Shown one piece after another: positions 51,825 through 60,528 of a DNA stretch of 64,000 nucleotides (position 1 is its first letter; every line of letters starts with the position of its first letter). The stretch is from Actinospica sp035552695 (GTDB taxonomy: Bacteria > Actinomycetota > Actinomycetes > Streptomycetales > Catenulisporaceae). A program made the translations under genes and the position numbers. The stretch is from positions 1 through 64,000 of the forward strand of contig NZ_DASZKT010000216.1 in assembly GCF_035552695.1 (NCBI RefSeq), in the 5' to 3' direction. A model generated the notes under the pieces. The model was not told where the DNA came from and did not search any database. It worked only from the letters and a program-made list of their open reading frames with translations.

Positions 51825-53510
51825 GTGCTTGGATTGGGTGGGGATGATCCGCAGCGGCTCGGGCCGTACCGCTTGCGGGCAGTGATCGGCGACGGCGGCA
51901 TGGGCCGGGTCTATCTGGCCACCTCGCCGGCCGGGCGCGCGGTCGCGGTCAAGGTCATCGGCCGGGGCCTGGCGAACCAGCCGGGCTACCGGGAGCGTTT
52001 CGCGCGCGAGGCCCGGGCGGCGATGTCGGTCTCCGGGCTGTACACGGCGAGCGTCGTGGACGCGGACACGACGGGGGAGAGTCCTTATATAGCCACCGAG
52101 TACGTGCCCGCGCCCTCGTTGGCGGAGTCCGTCGTCAAGACCGGCCCGCTGCCCGCGTCGGCGGTCTTCGCGCTGGCGGGCGGGCTGGCCGAGGCGCTGG
52201 TGGCGATCCACCGCGCGGGCCTGGTGCACCGGGACGTGAAGCCGCACAACATCCTGCTGGCCGCGGACGGCCCGGTGGTCATCGACTTCGGCATCGCGGT
52301 GGGCGATGAGACCTCGCTGACGGCCGTCGGCATGACCGTGGGCACGCCCGGCTACATCGCGCCCGAGGTGCTGCACGGCAAGGACCCGAGCGCGCGCTCC
52401 GACGTCTTCTCGCTCGGGTGTGTGCTGGTGTACGCGGCGCGCGGCACCGGTCCGTTCGGCACCGGCGACCCGCTGGCGATCGCGCATCGTTCGGCCACCG
52501 GCGAGCCGGACCTGACCGGCGTCCCCGACAACGTGAAGGCGCTCGTCACGCCGATGCTGCAACGGGATCCGGCGCGGCGCCCGACCCCGGAGCAGCTGTT
52601 GCAGCACGTGTCGCTGTCCTCGAGCGCGGTCCTGCACGACGGCCTGTGGCTGCCGGACGGTGTCAGGGGTCTGCTGAGCCAGCGCAAGCAGGAGCTGCAG
52701 CAGGCGCTCGGCGGCCCCGCGGCGGCGCCCGCGCAGTCCGCCGCGGGGCCTCCCGCGCCGCCGTCCCCGTCCGCTCAGCCTCCGTACCGCCAGCCGATCG
52801 CGTACACGCCTACCCCGCCCAGCGATTTCGCCGCGCTGCACGGCATGCCCGCGCCGGCCCCGGCCGTCTCACGGGACCGCAAGGGATTCCTCGCGCTGGT
52901 CGGCGTCGGCGGCGCGCTGGTGATGGCCGGTGCGATCACCGCTGTGCTGCTCGTCGACCGTGGCGGCAATAGTTCGCAGAACACCGGATCCGGCGGAACG
53001 GGAAGCGTCTCCGTGACCCATACGACGTCCGCCAACGCCATCGAGGCGACGACTTCGGCGAGTTCCACCTCCGGCTCCAGCTCGAGCGCCAACGGCGGTT
53101 CCACCAGCTACAAGCCCGGCACGTACACCGTGAACCAGCAGCTCGCCGCCGACCTGTTCGACAACACGGTGACGCTGAGCAGCATCACCGTGAACGGCGA
53201 CGGCACCGTCTCGGCGAAAATTTCGTTCACCGCCGCGATCGACGGCGAGTGGACGTGCAGCGGAGCGAAGGCCGGCGAGACCGCGATGGAGGCCGGCGAC
53301 AAGGTCCTGGACTACTCCACCGGCAGCGACTGCACGAAGAATTCCACCAAGACCTGGGAGATGACCATCGGGGAGACGGTCAGCGAATCGGAATACTTCA
53401 CGAGCGCACCGACCGGAGGCGGCACATGGTCGTTCGCCATCGACTCGGGCGTGGACGGCACGACGGAGTTCGCGGGTTCGGTGACCGGCATCTCGATCCC
53501 GACGCAGTAA
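51825..53510 (+). CDS. Membrane Ser/Thr protein kinase (PASTA-less PknB type)
   Basis: 561 residues. Kinase domain (about 12-270): GDGGMGRVYLA, VAVKVIG, VHRDVKPHN, VIDFGIA, PGYIAPEVL. A Pro/Ala-rich linker, a transmembrane helix at about 355-375, then an external Ser/Thr-rich stalk and a folded sensor of about 135 residues with two cysteines (TCSGAK, DCTKN). No PASTA repeats. TACGCT lies 6 bases before the GTG (leaderless). It ends 10 bases before the protease gene, possibly an operon. Confidence 0.93.
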   Translation: MLGLGGDDPQRLGPYRLRAVIGDGGMGRVYLATSPAGRAVAVKVIGRGLANQPGYRERFAREARAAMSVSGLYTASVVDADTTGESPYIATEYVPAPSLAESVVKTGPLPASAVFALAGGLAEALVAIHRAGLVHRDVKPHNILLAADGPVVIDFGIAVGDETSLTAVGMTVGTPGYIAPEVLHGKDPSARSDVFSLGCVLVYAARGTGPFGTGDPLAIAHRSATGEPDLTGVPDNVKALVTPMLQRDPARRPTPEQLLQHVSLSSSAVLHDGLWLPDGVRGLLSQRKQELQQALGGPAAAPAQSAAGPPAPPSPSAQPPYRQPIAYTPTPPSDFAALHGMPAPAPAVSRDRKGFLALVGVGGALVMAGAITAVLLVDRGGNSSQNTGSGGTGSVSVTHTTSANAIEATTSASSTSGSSSSANGGSTSYKPGTYTVNQQLAADLFDNTVTLSSITVNGDGTVSAKISFTAAIDGEWTCSGAKAGETAMEAGDKVLDYSTGSDCTKNSTKTWEMTIGETVSESEYFTSAPTGGGTWSFAIDSGVDGTTEFAGSVTGISIPTQ

Positions 53511-53520
53511 GAATGGACGC

Positions 53521-54702
53521 GTGACCGCCGATCTCGACGCCCCCGAAGTGCCCGACGTCCCGGACCTACCCGACTTCACGCCCGAGCAGTACGCGCGCTC
53601 GAAGGCCAGGAAGCGTGCCACGGCGCCGGTGCGCTACACGTCGCTCGCCACCGATCTCGTTGCCGTCTTCGTTCTCGGCTTCTCCCCTGCGGGCAGCGCA
53701 CTCGTGCACGCTGCGGGCAAGCTGGCCGGAGGCGGCTGGATCGCGACGGCGTTGCTCGGCGCGGTGGCGTTGCGGGTGGTGCTGTGGCTGCTCGACGTGC
53801 CGTTCTCGCTGTGGCGGGAGCGGATCAACAAGGCGTGGGGCCTGAGTACGCGCACGCGGAAGCTGTTCTGGTTCGACTCGCTGCGCGGCTTCCTCATCGG
53901 CGGGATCCTGTTCGCGGCCGTATCGCTCGGCTTCTTCGCCATCACCCGCGCCGTGCCCGGCAACTGGCCGCTCGTCGCCGGAGCCTGCGGCGTGGCCCTC
54001 GTCTTCGTGCTCTCCTTCCTGCTTCCGGTCGTGATCGAGCCGCTGTTCAACAAGTTCCGTCCGCTCGAAGACGGCGAGCTGCGGACCCGGCTGATGGAGC
54101 TGGCGGACGGCTCCGGGGTCAAGGTGCAGGACGTCCTCGTCTCCGACGCCTCGAAGCGCACGACGGCGAACAACGCCTACGTCTCCGGCTTCGGCAGAAC
54201 GCGCCGGATCGTGCTGTGGGACACGACGATCAAGAACTGCGAGACGGCAGAGATCGCCAGCGTCGCCGCCCACGAACTCGGCCACGCCAAGCGCCAGGAC
54301 GTCGTCTTCGGCACCGCCGTGGGCGCTGTGGGCACGATCGTCTCAGTGGCCGTACTCGCCTGGGCGCTGTCACTTCACGTGCTGCACAGCGCCGCGCACG
54401 TCACCGGCCCGCAGGATCCGCGTGCGATCGCGCTGTTCCTCGCGATCGCGACGGTCCTCGGCGCGCTCGGCGGCCCGCTGTTCAACGCCTACAGCCGCCG
54501 CATCGAGCGCCGCGCCGATCAATTCGGCATGGACCTCACCCGCGACCCCGCCGCCGTCGTCGCCACCTGGCGCCGCCTCGCCGTCGGCAATCTCGCGGAC
54601 CTCGATCCGCACCCGCTCACCGTGCTGCTCTTCGCCACCCACCCGCCGATTCCGGCAAGGCTCGCCCACGCACGTCAGTGGGCCGCCGAACACCGGGCCT
54701 AG
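53521..54702 (+). CDS. M48 family (CAAX protease/Ste24-like) zinc metalloprotease
   Basis: 393 residues with several membrane helices. Zinc site HELGH about residue 250 and the third ligand in RRIERRADQFG about residue 328. The order of helices fits Ste24-type CAAX proteases, here acting in membrane-protein quality control or peptide processing. It starts 10 bases after the kinase gene. Confidence 0.9.
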   Translation: MTADLDAPEVPDVPDLPDFTPEQYARSKARKRATAPVRYTSLATDLVAVFVLGFSPAGSALVHAAGKLAGGGWIATALLGAVALRVVLWLLDVPFSLWRERINKAWGLSTRTRKLFWFDSLRGFLIGGILFAAVSLGFFAITRAVPGNWPLVAGACGVALVFVLSFLLPVVIEPLFNKFRPLEDGELRTRLMELADGSGVKVQDVLVSDASKRTTANNAYVSGFGRTRRIVLWDTTIKNCETAEIASVAAHELGHAKRQDVVFGTAVGAVGTIVSVAVLAWALSLHVLHSAAHVTGPQDPRAIALFLAIATVLGALGGPLFNAYSRRIERRADQFGMDLTRDPAAVVATWRRLAVGNLADLDPHPLTVLLFATHPPIPARLAHARQWAAEHRA

Positions 54703-54705
54703 CCC

Positions 54706-55374
54706 TCACAGGAAATCCCGCCAGAACTCGACCGTCGCCCGCGGATCCGGCGACGGATCGCTGGGCGCACTCTGCTCGTCGGACGGCCTCTGTTTGTCGG
54801 ACGACCTCTGCTCGTCGGACGGCGCACCGAATTCGCGGTCGATGTAGTCGGCCAGATCGGCGCCGTAGCAGATGATGTCGGTCTGCCAGACGGACATCAC
54901 CAAGTGTCCGTAACCGCCGTGGCCGGAAGGCAGATAGCGGTGGCCATAGACCGGAACAAGCTTCGGCACATCCGCAAGGTGCCTGCCAGCAACGTCAAGC
55001 GCCTGCCCGACGTCCTCCGGCCGCTCACCCCACTCGTCAAGCCAGCACACGTTGTGCTCGACGTCGAAGAGCACGCCCTCGACCGGCCAGTCCAGCCGCT
55101 TACGCAGCTCGTTCGGATCCCCACCCCGCCAATCGGGCCACGGTTCGCGATACGTGCGAATGACCCCAGGCGGATCGTCCTCGACGATGCTCACCGGCAG
55201 ACCCGCCGCGAGAAACGCCCGATGATCGTCGGCGAACTCGAATCCGAACACCGCTTCGCACCGCGCGATCTCCGAGTCGGTCAGCCCCGCCTCGATCCTG
55301 CACACCCGCCCGTCCAGCCGAGCCAGCCGGCCCGCCGCCCTCACCCCGAGTGCCTCGCCCGCGCCGATCGCCAC
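54706..55374 (-). CDS. SMI1/KNR4 family protein
   Basis: 222 residues from the GTG at 55374, chosen because TACTGT stands exactly 6 bases upstream (leaderless). SMI1/KNR4 fold: LTDSEIARCEAVFGFEFADDHRAFLAAGLP. Members are often immunity proteins against contact or polymorphic toxins, but no toxin gene is adjacent. The tail has tandem SDEQ-type repeats (54771-54826). Four bases separate it from the convergent protease gene. Confidence 0.82.
   Translation of the reverse strand: MAIGAGEALGVRAAGRLARLDGRVCRIEAGLTDSEIARCEAVFGFEFADDHRAFLAAGLPVSIVEDDPPGVIRTYREPWPDWRGGDPNELRKRLDWPVEGVLFDVEHNVCWLDEWGERPEDVGQALDVAGRHLADVPKLVPVYGHRYLPSGHGGYGHLVMSVWQTDIICYGADLADYIDREFGAPSDEQRSSDKQRPSDEQSAPSDPSPDPRATVEFWRDFL
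54771..54824. repeat. 18-base tandem repeat in the SMI1/KNR4 tail
   Basis: Three copies of about CTCTGCTCGTCGGACGGC, the middle one with three changes, encode SDEQRSSDKQRPSDEQ in the C-terminal tail. The array can vary in length between strains. Confidence 0.7.
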
Positions 55375-55413
55375 GCCGCGACAGTAGCCGCACCGGCGAC
55401 CGCAGGTCCACAC

Positions 55414-55859
55414 GTATAGCCAGATCCGGATCGCGGGCCGCCAGGCAGCCGACTTGCCGGCATCAGCAGGCTAACCGACCAAGAATCGCCGCTTCGCGAC
55501 AGTGATCATCCGCCGCGCAGCTCCCAGCGCGGTCAAGTAGCGTCGGCGCCTTACGTGGAAGCCGACGAAGAGTCTCCCAACGTGAAGAAAAATGGGCGGA
55601 CAAGATCAGTCCCCTTCGCGAACAGTTAAACGCCAGGCTCGCTCGGCTATATGAACGGTACGAGCCCTGACCCGACACTAGCCTCGGCGCTTCACTGCTG
55701 TCGGCCGGATGCAGCCCGCGGGTGCAACAGTGCTGCCTGGCCTGCGCTATTGCAGCCTGCCGCAGCCGCGGTTGGCTGGATCGACGCGCACTTGCGGGGC
55801 GCTGTAACCCTTCCCGGCCATTGCGTAGTACTTGACATCCCTGTGGCAAACTGCCTGCC
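55414..55859. other. Non-coding region with gene fragments
   Basis: No intact gene. A plus-strand frame 55506-55670 ends in EEKWADKISPLREQLNARLARLYERYEP with codons rare in this genome (AAA, TTA, CTA, TAT), so it may be the tail of an acquired gene. One arm of a 27-base inverted repeat lies at 55484-55510. Just before the GNAT gene TTGACA is present at 55832 but without a good -10. Confidence 0.4.
55484..55510 (+). repeat. Left arm of a 27-base inverted repeat
   Basis: The 27 bases match the reverse complement of 56597-56623 at 25 of 27 positions. The two arms enclose 1.1 kb with a GNAT gene and a transposase scrap. In both, the inward or outward reading gives an ITVAKRRF-like peptide, so they may be parts of a repeated gene end. 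Confidence 0.7.
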
Positions 55860-56303
55860 ATGACTGATGATCGCGCCGCGGCGTCACTGGCCGTTGGTGA
55901 CCGTGACCCCGGGCTCGCCGAAGTCCTTGACAAGGGCTTGGACGAATACAACTTCGCAGCCACCGGGACGAGCAGGGCAGATCAGAGTGCCTTCTCCGTG
56001 AAAGTCACCGAGGCTGACGGGGAGATCATCGGCGGACTGACCGGATGGACCTGGGCCGGGTTGTGCGGCATCAGCATGCTGTGGGTGCACCCGGACCACC
56101 GCAAGGACGGCTGGGGCGCGAAGATCCTGGCGGCGGCCGAGGCGGAGGCGGCGCGGCGCGGTTGCGACCGGGTGTGCGTTTCCTCGTTCACCTTCCAGGC
56201 GCCGGGCTTCTACCAGAAATACGGATACGTCGAGACGGGACGGACACTGGGCATCCCCGGGGAGAACGAGGACGTCCATCTCTTCAAGCGACTCGGCCAG
56301 TGA
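55860..56303 (+). CDS. GNAT acetyltransferase
   Basis: 147 residues. Acetyl-CoA motif VHPDHRKDGWGAKIL and C-terminal GFYQKYGYVETGR are typical GNAT. Probable substrate an amine or small molecule; unknown. It lies between the two arms of the inverted repeat next to transposase debris, so it could be a mobile cargo gene. Confidence 0.85.
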   Translation: MTDDRAAASLAVGDRDPGLAEVLDKGLDEYNFAATGTSRADQSAFSVKVTEADGEIIGGLTGWTWAGLCGISMLWVHPDHRKDGWGAKILAAAEAEAARRGCDRVCVSSFTFQAPGFYQKYGYVETGRTLGIPGENEDVHLFKRLGQ

Positions 56304-56409
56304 GCTCGCCTGGGCGGCGCGCACCGAAACGAATACCTCGCTCCCGCAGGCCACCGCCGCTGGTCGGGCGATACCCGGACGGTGCTCGATCTCGACGCGA
56401 CGAGCGGGG

Positions 56410-56520
56410 CTCGAACCCGCTCTGACCGGCATCGACCTGACCTGCTGGATGCGGCTGCTGCTGCTCGAGGGTGAACTCGCGCTCGACGAACCGAAGAAGC
56501 AGCGCGCGCAACACTTCACG
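56410..56520 (+). pseudogene. Transposase C-terminal fragment (IS1380-like)
   Basis: The plus frame reads ALTGIDLTCWMRLLLLEGELALDEPKKQ and ends at TAG. It resembles the part of IS1380-type transposases ahead of the C-terminus (LLAWLQLLALHGELATAEPKRLR). The rest of the enzyme is missing and nothing open continues past the TAG in frame. Assignment is by memory of the family; moderate confidence. Confidence 0.45.
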
Positions 56521-56596
56521 TAGCATTCAGCCTGGAGATCCGCCCTTCCGCAGGCCGCCGACGTGCGCCTCGCGAAGACCAAGCCGGGCGGCGCTT

Positions 56597-56623
56597 GATC
56601 ATCACAGTCGCGAAGCGGCGATT
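56597..56623 (-). repeat. Right arm of the 27-base inverted repeat
   Basis: Partner of 55484-55510, 25 of 27 identical on the opposite strand. The downstream edge is 105 bases before the HAIR element of lon. Confidence 0.7.
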
Positions 56624-56727
56624 TTGCCTTCGGCGAGCCGCACCCACCCCCCGCAACAGCCATCGCCGCACGTCATGGGCCGATCGCTCACAGCGAACAC
56701 GGTTGGGGAACACCCCGTCAGGCCGTC

Positions 56728-56752
56728 AAGTTGAGCACAGCAGACTCAACTT
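56728..56752 (+). promoter_or_regulatory. HAIR operator (HspR site) before lon
   Basis: AAGTTGAG (56728-56735) and CTCAACTT (56745-56752) are a perfect 8 bp inverted repeat. As GTTGAGC-N7-ACTCAAC it fits the HAIR consensus CTTGAGT-N7-ACTCAAG with changes only in the end positions and one inner base. HspR represses lon in Streptomyces through HAIR, so heat-shock control is expected here. Confidence 0.8.
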
Positions 56753-56800
56753 AATCGTCGGGCGTAAGCCAGTCCGGCGGACGACCAGAGGGAGCCGTTC

Positions 56801-59179
56801 ATGGCGATCACGTCCACCACCAAGGCCCTGCCTGTGCTGCCGCTTGATGATGAAGTGGTGCTGCCGGGCATGGTCGTGCCGCTGGACATCAACGACAACG
56901 ACGTGCGCGCGGCGATCGACGCGGCGCGGCTGGATCCTGACGCGGGGGAACATCCCGAGCTACTGCTGGTTCCACGGCCCGACGGAAAGTATGCGGCGTA
57001 CGGCACGCTGGCGGTGATCGAGCAGGTCGGGCGGCTGCGCGGCGGACAGCCGGTGGCCGTGGTGCGCGGCACGCGGCGGGCGAAGATCGGGCGCGGGACG
57101 ACCGGGCCCGGGGCCGCGCTGTGGGTCGAGGCGGAGATCCGGCCCGAGGCGACGCCGGGGCCGCGCGCCGGCGAGCTGGCCGAGAGCTACCGCGAGAGCG
57201 CGATCAAGATCCTGCAGCACCGCGGGGCCTTCCAGGTCGTCGACGTGGTCAAGCAGATCCAGGACCCGTCGGCGCTGGCCGACTCCGCCGGCTACGCGCA
57301 GTACCTGACCATGGCGCAGAAGCTGCAGCTGCTCGAGACGATCGACGTCGAGGCGCGGCTCGAGCTGCTCGCCGAGTGGACCCGCACGTACCTGGCCGAG
57401 CTCGAGGTCAACGAGTCCATCAGCAAGGACGTGAACGAGGGCCTGGAGAAGCAGCAGCGGCAGTTCCTGCTCCGCAAGCAGCAGGAGGCCATCCGCAAGG
57501 AGCTGGCCGAGCTGGAGGGCCGCCCGGCCGACGAGAGCGACGACTACCGCGCCCGCGTCGAGGGGGCCGAGCTGCCGGAGAAGGTGCGCGAGGCGGCGCT
57601 CAAGGAGGTCGAGAAGCTGGAGCGCAGCGGCGACCAGAACCCCGAGTCGAGCTGGATCCGCAGCTGGCTGGACACCGTGCTGGAAATGCCCTGGAGCAAG
57701 CGCTCCGAGGACGCGTACGACCTGCCGGGCGCCCGCGCCGTGCTGGACGCGGACCACGCGGGTCTGGACGACGTGAAGCAGCGCATCGTCGAGTACCTGG
57801 CCGTGCGCAAGCGGCGCGAGGAGCGCGGACTGGCCGCGGTCGGCGGACGGCGCTCCGGCGCGGTGCTCGCGCTCGTCGGCCCGCCCGGCGTCGGCAAGAC
57901 CTCGCTCGGCGAGTCGGTGGCGCGCGCGATGGGACGGAGCTTCGTCCGCGTGGCGCTGGGCGGCGTGCGGGACGAGGCGGAGATCCGCGGACACCGGCGC
58001 ACCTACGTCGGGGCGCTGCCCGGCCGGATCGTGCGCGCGATCAAGGAGGCCGGGACGATGAACCCGGTCGTGCTGCTCGACGAGATCGACAAGGTCGGCG
58101 CGGACTACCGGGGCGACCCGTCCGCGGCGCTGCTCGAGGTGCTCGACCCGGCGCAGAACCACACGTTCCGGGACCACTACCTCGAGGTTGACCTCGACCT
58201 GAGCGACGTCGTCTTCCTGGCGACCGCCAACGTGCTCGAGGCGATCCCCGGGCCGCTGCTTGACCGGATGGAACTGGTCCGTCTCGACGGCTACACGGAG
58301 CAGGAGAAGGTCACGATCGCTCGCGACCACCTGCTGCCCCACCAGCTGGAGCGGGCCGGGCTCACCTCGGACGAGGCGTCGGTCGAGGACGACGCGCTGC
58401 GGCGGATCGCGGCCGAGTACACCCGCGAGGCGGGCGTGCGCGACCTCGAGCGCTCGCTGGCGCGGGTCCTGCGCAAGGCGGCGGCGAAGACCGCGGTCGG
58501 CGAACTGGAGCTGCCGGTGCGGGTCACGGAGGAGAACCTGCCGGAGTTCCTGGGCCACCCGCGGCACACCCAGGAGAGCGCGGAGCGCACCGCGGTGCCC
58601 GGCGTGGCCACCGGACTCGCGGTGACCGGCGCGGGCGGCGAGGTGCTGTTCGTGGAGGCCTCACTGGCCGACCCGGAGACGGGCTCGACCGGCGTGACGC
58701 TGACCGGGCAGCTGGGCGACGTGATGAAGGAGTCGGCGCAGATCGCGCTGTCCTACCTTCGCTCGCACGGCGCCGAGCTGGAACTGCCGGTTGGCGACCT
58801 GAAGGACCGCGGCGTCCACGTGCACGTGCCCGCCGGCGCGGTGCCGAAGGACGGCCCGAGCGCGGGCGTCACGATGGTGACCGCTCTCGGTTCGCTGCTC
58901 TCCGGCCGTCCGGTGCGCTCCGAGGTGGCGATGACCGGCGAGGTCTCGCTGACCGGACGGGTGCTGCCGATCGGCGGGGTCAAGCAGAAGCTGCTGGCCG
59001 CGCAGCGCGCCGGGGCGACCGTCGTGCTGCTGCCGAAGCGCAACGAGCCGGACCTCGACGAGGTGCCGGAGGAGGTGCGTGCGGCGCTGGAGATCCACCT
59101 GGTCTCGGACGTGCGCGACGTGCTGAACCTGGCACTGGCCCCGGCCACCGCGGTGGCGCCGGAGCGGATCCCCGCCTGA
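56801..59179 (+). CDS. lon: ATP-dependent Lon protease
   Basis: 792 residues (LonA). N-terminal substrate-binding domain (about 10-200), a coiled coil (about 205-260), AAA+ module with Walker A GPPGVGKTS near 361 and Walker B in VVLLDEIDKVG, then the protease domain with catalytic Ser in PKDGPSAGV (about 687) and Lys in GGVKQKLLA (about 730). AGAGGGAG precedes the ATG. It destroys damaged and regulatory proteins; expression is probably under HspR. Confidence 0.97.
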   Translation: MAITSTTKALPVLPLDDEVVLPGMVVPLDINDNDVRAAIDAARLDPDAGEHPELLLVPRPDGKYAAYGTLAVIEQVGRLRGGQPVAVVRGTRRAKIGRGTTGPGAALWVEAEIRPEATPGPRAGELAESYRESAIKILQHRGAFQVVDVVKQIQDPSALADSAGYAQYLTMAQKLQLLETIDVEARLELLAEWTRTYLAELEVNESISKDVNEGLEKQQRQFLLRKQQEAIRKELAELEGRPADESDDYRARVEGAELPEKVREAALKEVEKLERSGDQNPESSWIRSWLDTVLEMPWSKRSEDAYDLPGARAVLDADHAGLDDVKQRIVEYLAVRKRREERGLAAVGGRRSGAVLALVGPPGVGKTSLGESVARAMGRSFVRVALGGVRDEAEIRGHRRTYVGALPGRIVRAIKEAGTMNPVVLLDEIDKVGADYRGDPSAALLEVLDPAQNHTFRDHYLEVDLDLSDVVFLATANVLEAIPGPLLDRMELVRLDGYTEQEKVTIARDHLLPHQLERAGLTSDEASVEDDALRRIAAEYTREAGVRDLERSLARVLRKAAAKTAVGELELPVRVTEENLPEFLGHPRHTQESAERTAVPGVATGLAVTGAGGEVLFVEASLADPETGSTGVTLTGQLGDVMKESAQIALSYLRSHGAELELPVGDLKDRGVHVHVPAGAVPKDGPSAGVTMVTALGSLLSGRPVRSEVAMTGEVSLTGRVLPIGGVKQKLLAAQRAGATVVLLPKRNEPDLDEVPEEVRAALEIHLVSDVRDVLNLALAPATAVAPERIPA

Positions 59180-59190
59180 CGCCCTGAGCC

Positions 59191-59225
59191 GAGCCCGGCG
59201 CGCGACTCGCCTCCGCGCCGGGCTC
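59191..59225. terminator. Bidirectional terminator after lon
   Basis: GAGCCCGGCGCG (59191-59202) pairs perfectly over 12 bp with CGCGCCGGGCTC (59214-59225), touching the stop codon of the convergent small gene. Confidence 0.8.
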
Positions 59226-59441
59226 CTACGACTCGGCGGCCTCGTCCTCGACCGCCGACCCTCCGGCCTCCACCTCATCGGTGGAGGCCGGAGGCTTGAT
59301 CCGGACGACTCCGGACCCGAGGTCGATCGGTCCGCGGCCGGGCTCCGAGGGCGCCTCTGCCTCGCGCGTGTGCTCGAGGCGCTCCTGCTCGTCAACACGG
59401 TGCCGCTGGCCCGGGCTGAACAGCTCGAAGAAGATAGTCAC
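59226..59441 (-). CDS. Small DUF6191-like protein
   Basis: 71 residues, start GTG at 59441 with TAGCTT exactly 6 bases upstream, so probably leaderless. FFELFSPGQRHRVDEQERLEHTR and GRGPIDLGSGVVRIKPP resemble small actinobacterial proteins called DUF6191. Function unknown. Very charged, mainly helical at the start. Confidence 0.7.
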   Translation of the reverse strand: MTIFFELFSPGQRHRVDEQERLEHTREAEAPSEPGRGPIDLGSGVVRIKPPASTDEVEAGGSAVEDEAAES

Positions 59442-59534
59442 GTTTCCAAGCTACCCTGCCGCGCCCGCGGTTCCTACCGATCCGCTGTCACGAACGCGGC
59501 GAGGGCAGCCGCCATCCTCTCGGTGTCGACGCGG

Positions 59535-60521
59535 TTACCGGGCGGTGCCGCCGGCGAAGTCCGAGCCGAACTGGTTCTCGACCACCGTCTCGGCCGCGGT
59601 GTCGTTGAGGATGATGCCCAGCTCGCGGTTGTCGTCCAGCGAGTTGGCGGTCCAGTTCATCGAACCGACCTCGACCGCGGCGTCGGACAGGCCGTAGTCG
59701 GCCACGATCGCCTTGGCGTGGATGTACAGGCCAGTACTGCTCGAGTAGCCGACGACCTGGCCGCCGACCGCCGTGATCTTGGAGATCTCGGAGGAGTAGG
59801 AGGACGGGTCCTCGACCACGACGCGCACCGCGACGCCCGCCTCGGCCTTGGCCACGACCGCGTTGATCAGCGCGGAGTCGCTGAACTCCTCCTCCTCGAT
59901 GTCCAGGGTCTTGGTGGCGCCGTTGACGATCGACAGCAGCCGGCTCTGCGCGTCGGTGGGCGACCAGAGCAGGTCGTCGCCGTCGCCCGGGGTGATCGCG
60001 GTGCCGGCGTAGTCGGCGTTGAACACGGCCTCGATCGCGGACACGTCGGCGGAGTCGGTGTCGAAGACCCCGTAGTCGCGGCCGGTCGTGTAGTAGTTCG
60101 AGGTCAGGTTGCCGGAGAGGATCAGCGACTCGGTGCCGTTGACGGTGATCGTCTTCTGGTGGGTGTAGTTGAAGGAGCTGGAGGACCAGACCACGCCGAC
60201 GCCCCCGCCGGTCAGCGTGTCGTAGGCGGACTGGTTCTTCGACTGCTCCTTCGAGTCCAGGATGACGCGGACCGTCACTCCGCTGCTCTCAAGGTTGATC
60301 AGGTCGTTCTCCACCGTGGTGTCGGTGAGCTCGTACATGGTCATGTCGAGGCTGGAGGTCGCGGAGTCGATGAAGTCGTAGATCGTGGGTTCGGTGGCCG
60401 AGCTCGTGTTGAACACGAAGGCGGTGTACGCGTCCGCGGCATGCGCCGGGTAGGCGACGAGCGCGGAGGCGGCGGCGATGCCGGTGACGACGGCGGCCTT
60501 GCGGAACGCACGGGCGTTCAT
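59535..60521 (-). CDS. Secreted phospholipase-D-like protein, copy 1
   Basis: 328 residues with a signal peptide (AVVTGIAAASALVAYPAHA). Two PLD motifs: THQKTITVN, where the usual Asp is Asn, and IHAKAIVAD with the intact HxK(x4)D, followed by GSMNWT. It may cut phospholipids or nucleic acids outside the cell; the changed first motif may alter its activity. About two-thirds identical by eye to copy 2 upstream, with a duplicated leader. Confidence 0.85.
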   Translation of the reverse strand: MNARAFRKAAVVTGIAAASALVAYPAHAADAYTAFVFNTSSATEPTIYDFIDSATSSLDMTMYELTDTTVENDLINLESSGVTVRVILDSKEQSKNQSAYDTLTGGGVGVVWSSSSFNYTHQKTITVNGTESLILSGNLTSNYYTTGRDYGVFDTDSADVSAIEAVFNADYAGTAITPGDGDDLLWSPTDAQSRLLSIVNGATKTLDIEEEEFSDSALINAVVAKAEAGVAVRVVVEDPSSYSSEISKITAVGGQVVGYSSSTGLYIHAKAIVADYGLSDAAVEVGSMNWTANSLDDNRELGIILNDTAAETVVENQFGSDFAGGTAR

Positions 60522-60528
60522 GGGTATT

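Larger units (their letters stand above)
56304..56727. other. Decayed region between GNAT and lon
   Basis: Besides the transposase scrap and the right arm of the inverted repeat, no intact gene was found. GCGGGTTCGAGCCCCGC on the minus strand near 56410 looks like a tRNA T-arm, but there is no matching acceptor or anticodon arm. Confidence 0.4.

Noticed and set aside
55463..55963. 166-residue minus-strand ORF over the GNAT promoter
   Set aside because: No family resemblance, codon bias poor, overlaps the GNAT start; probably chance.
56404..56420. tRNA T-arm-like sequence GCGGGTTCGAGCCCCGC on the minus strand
   Set aside because: No acceptor stem pairing with the following seven bases, no anticodon arm and no CCA; it lies inside the transposase-like frame.
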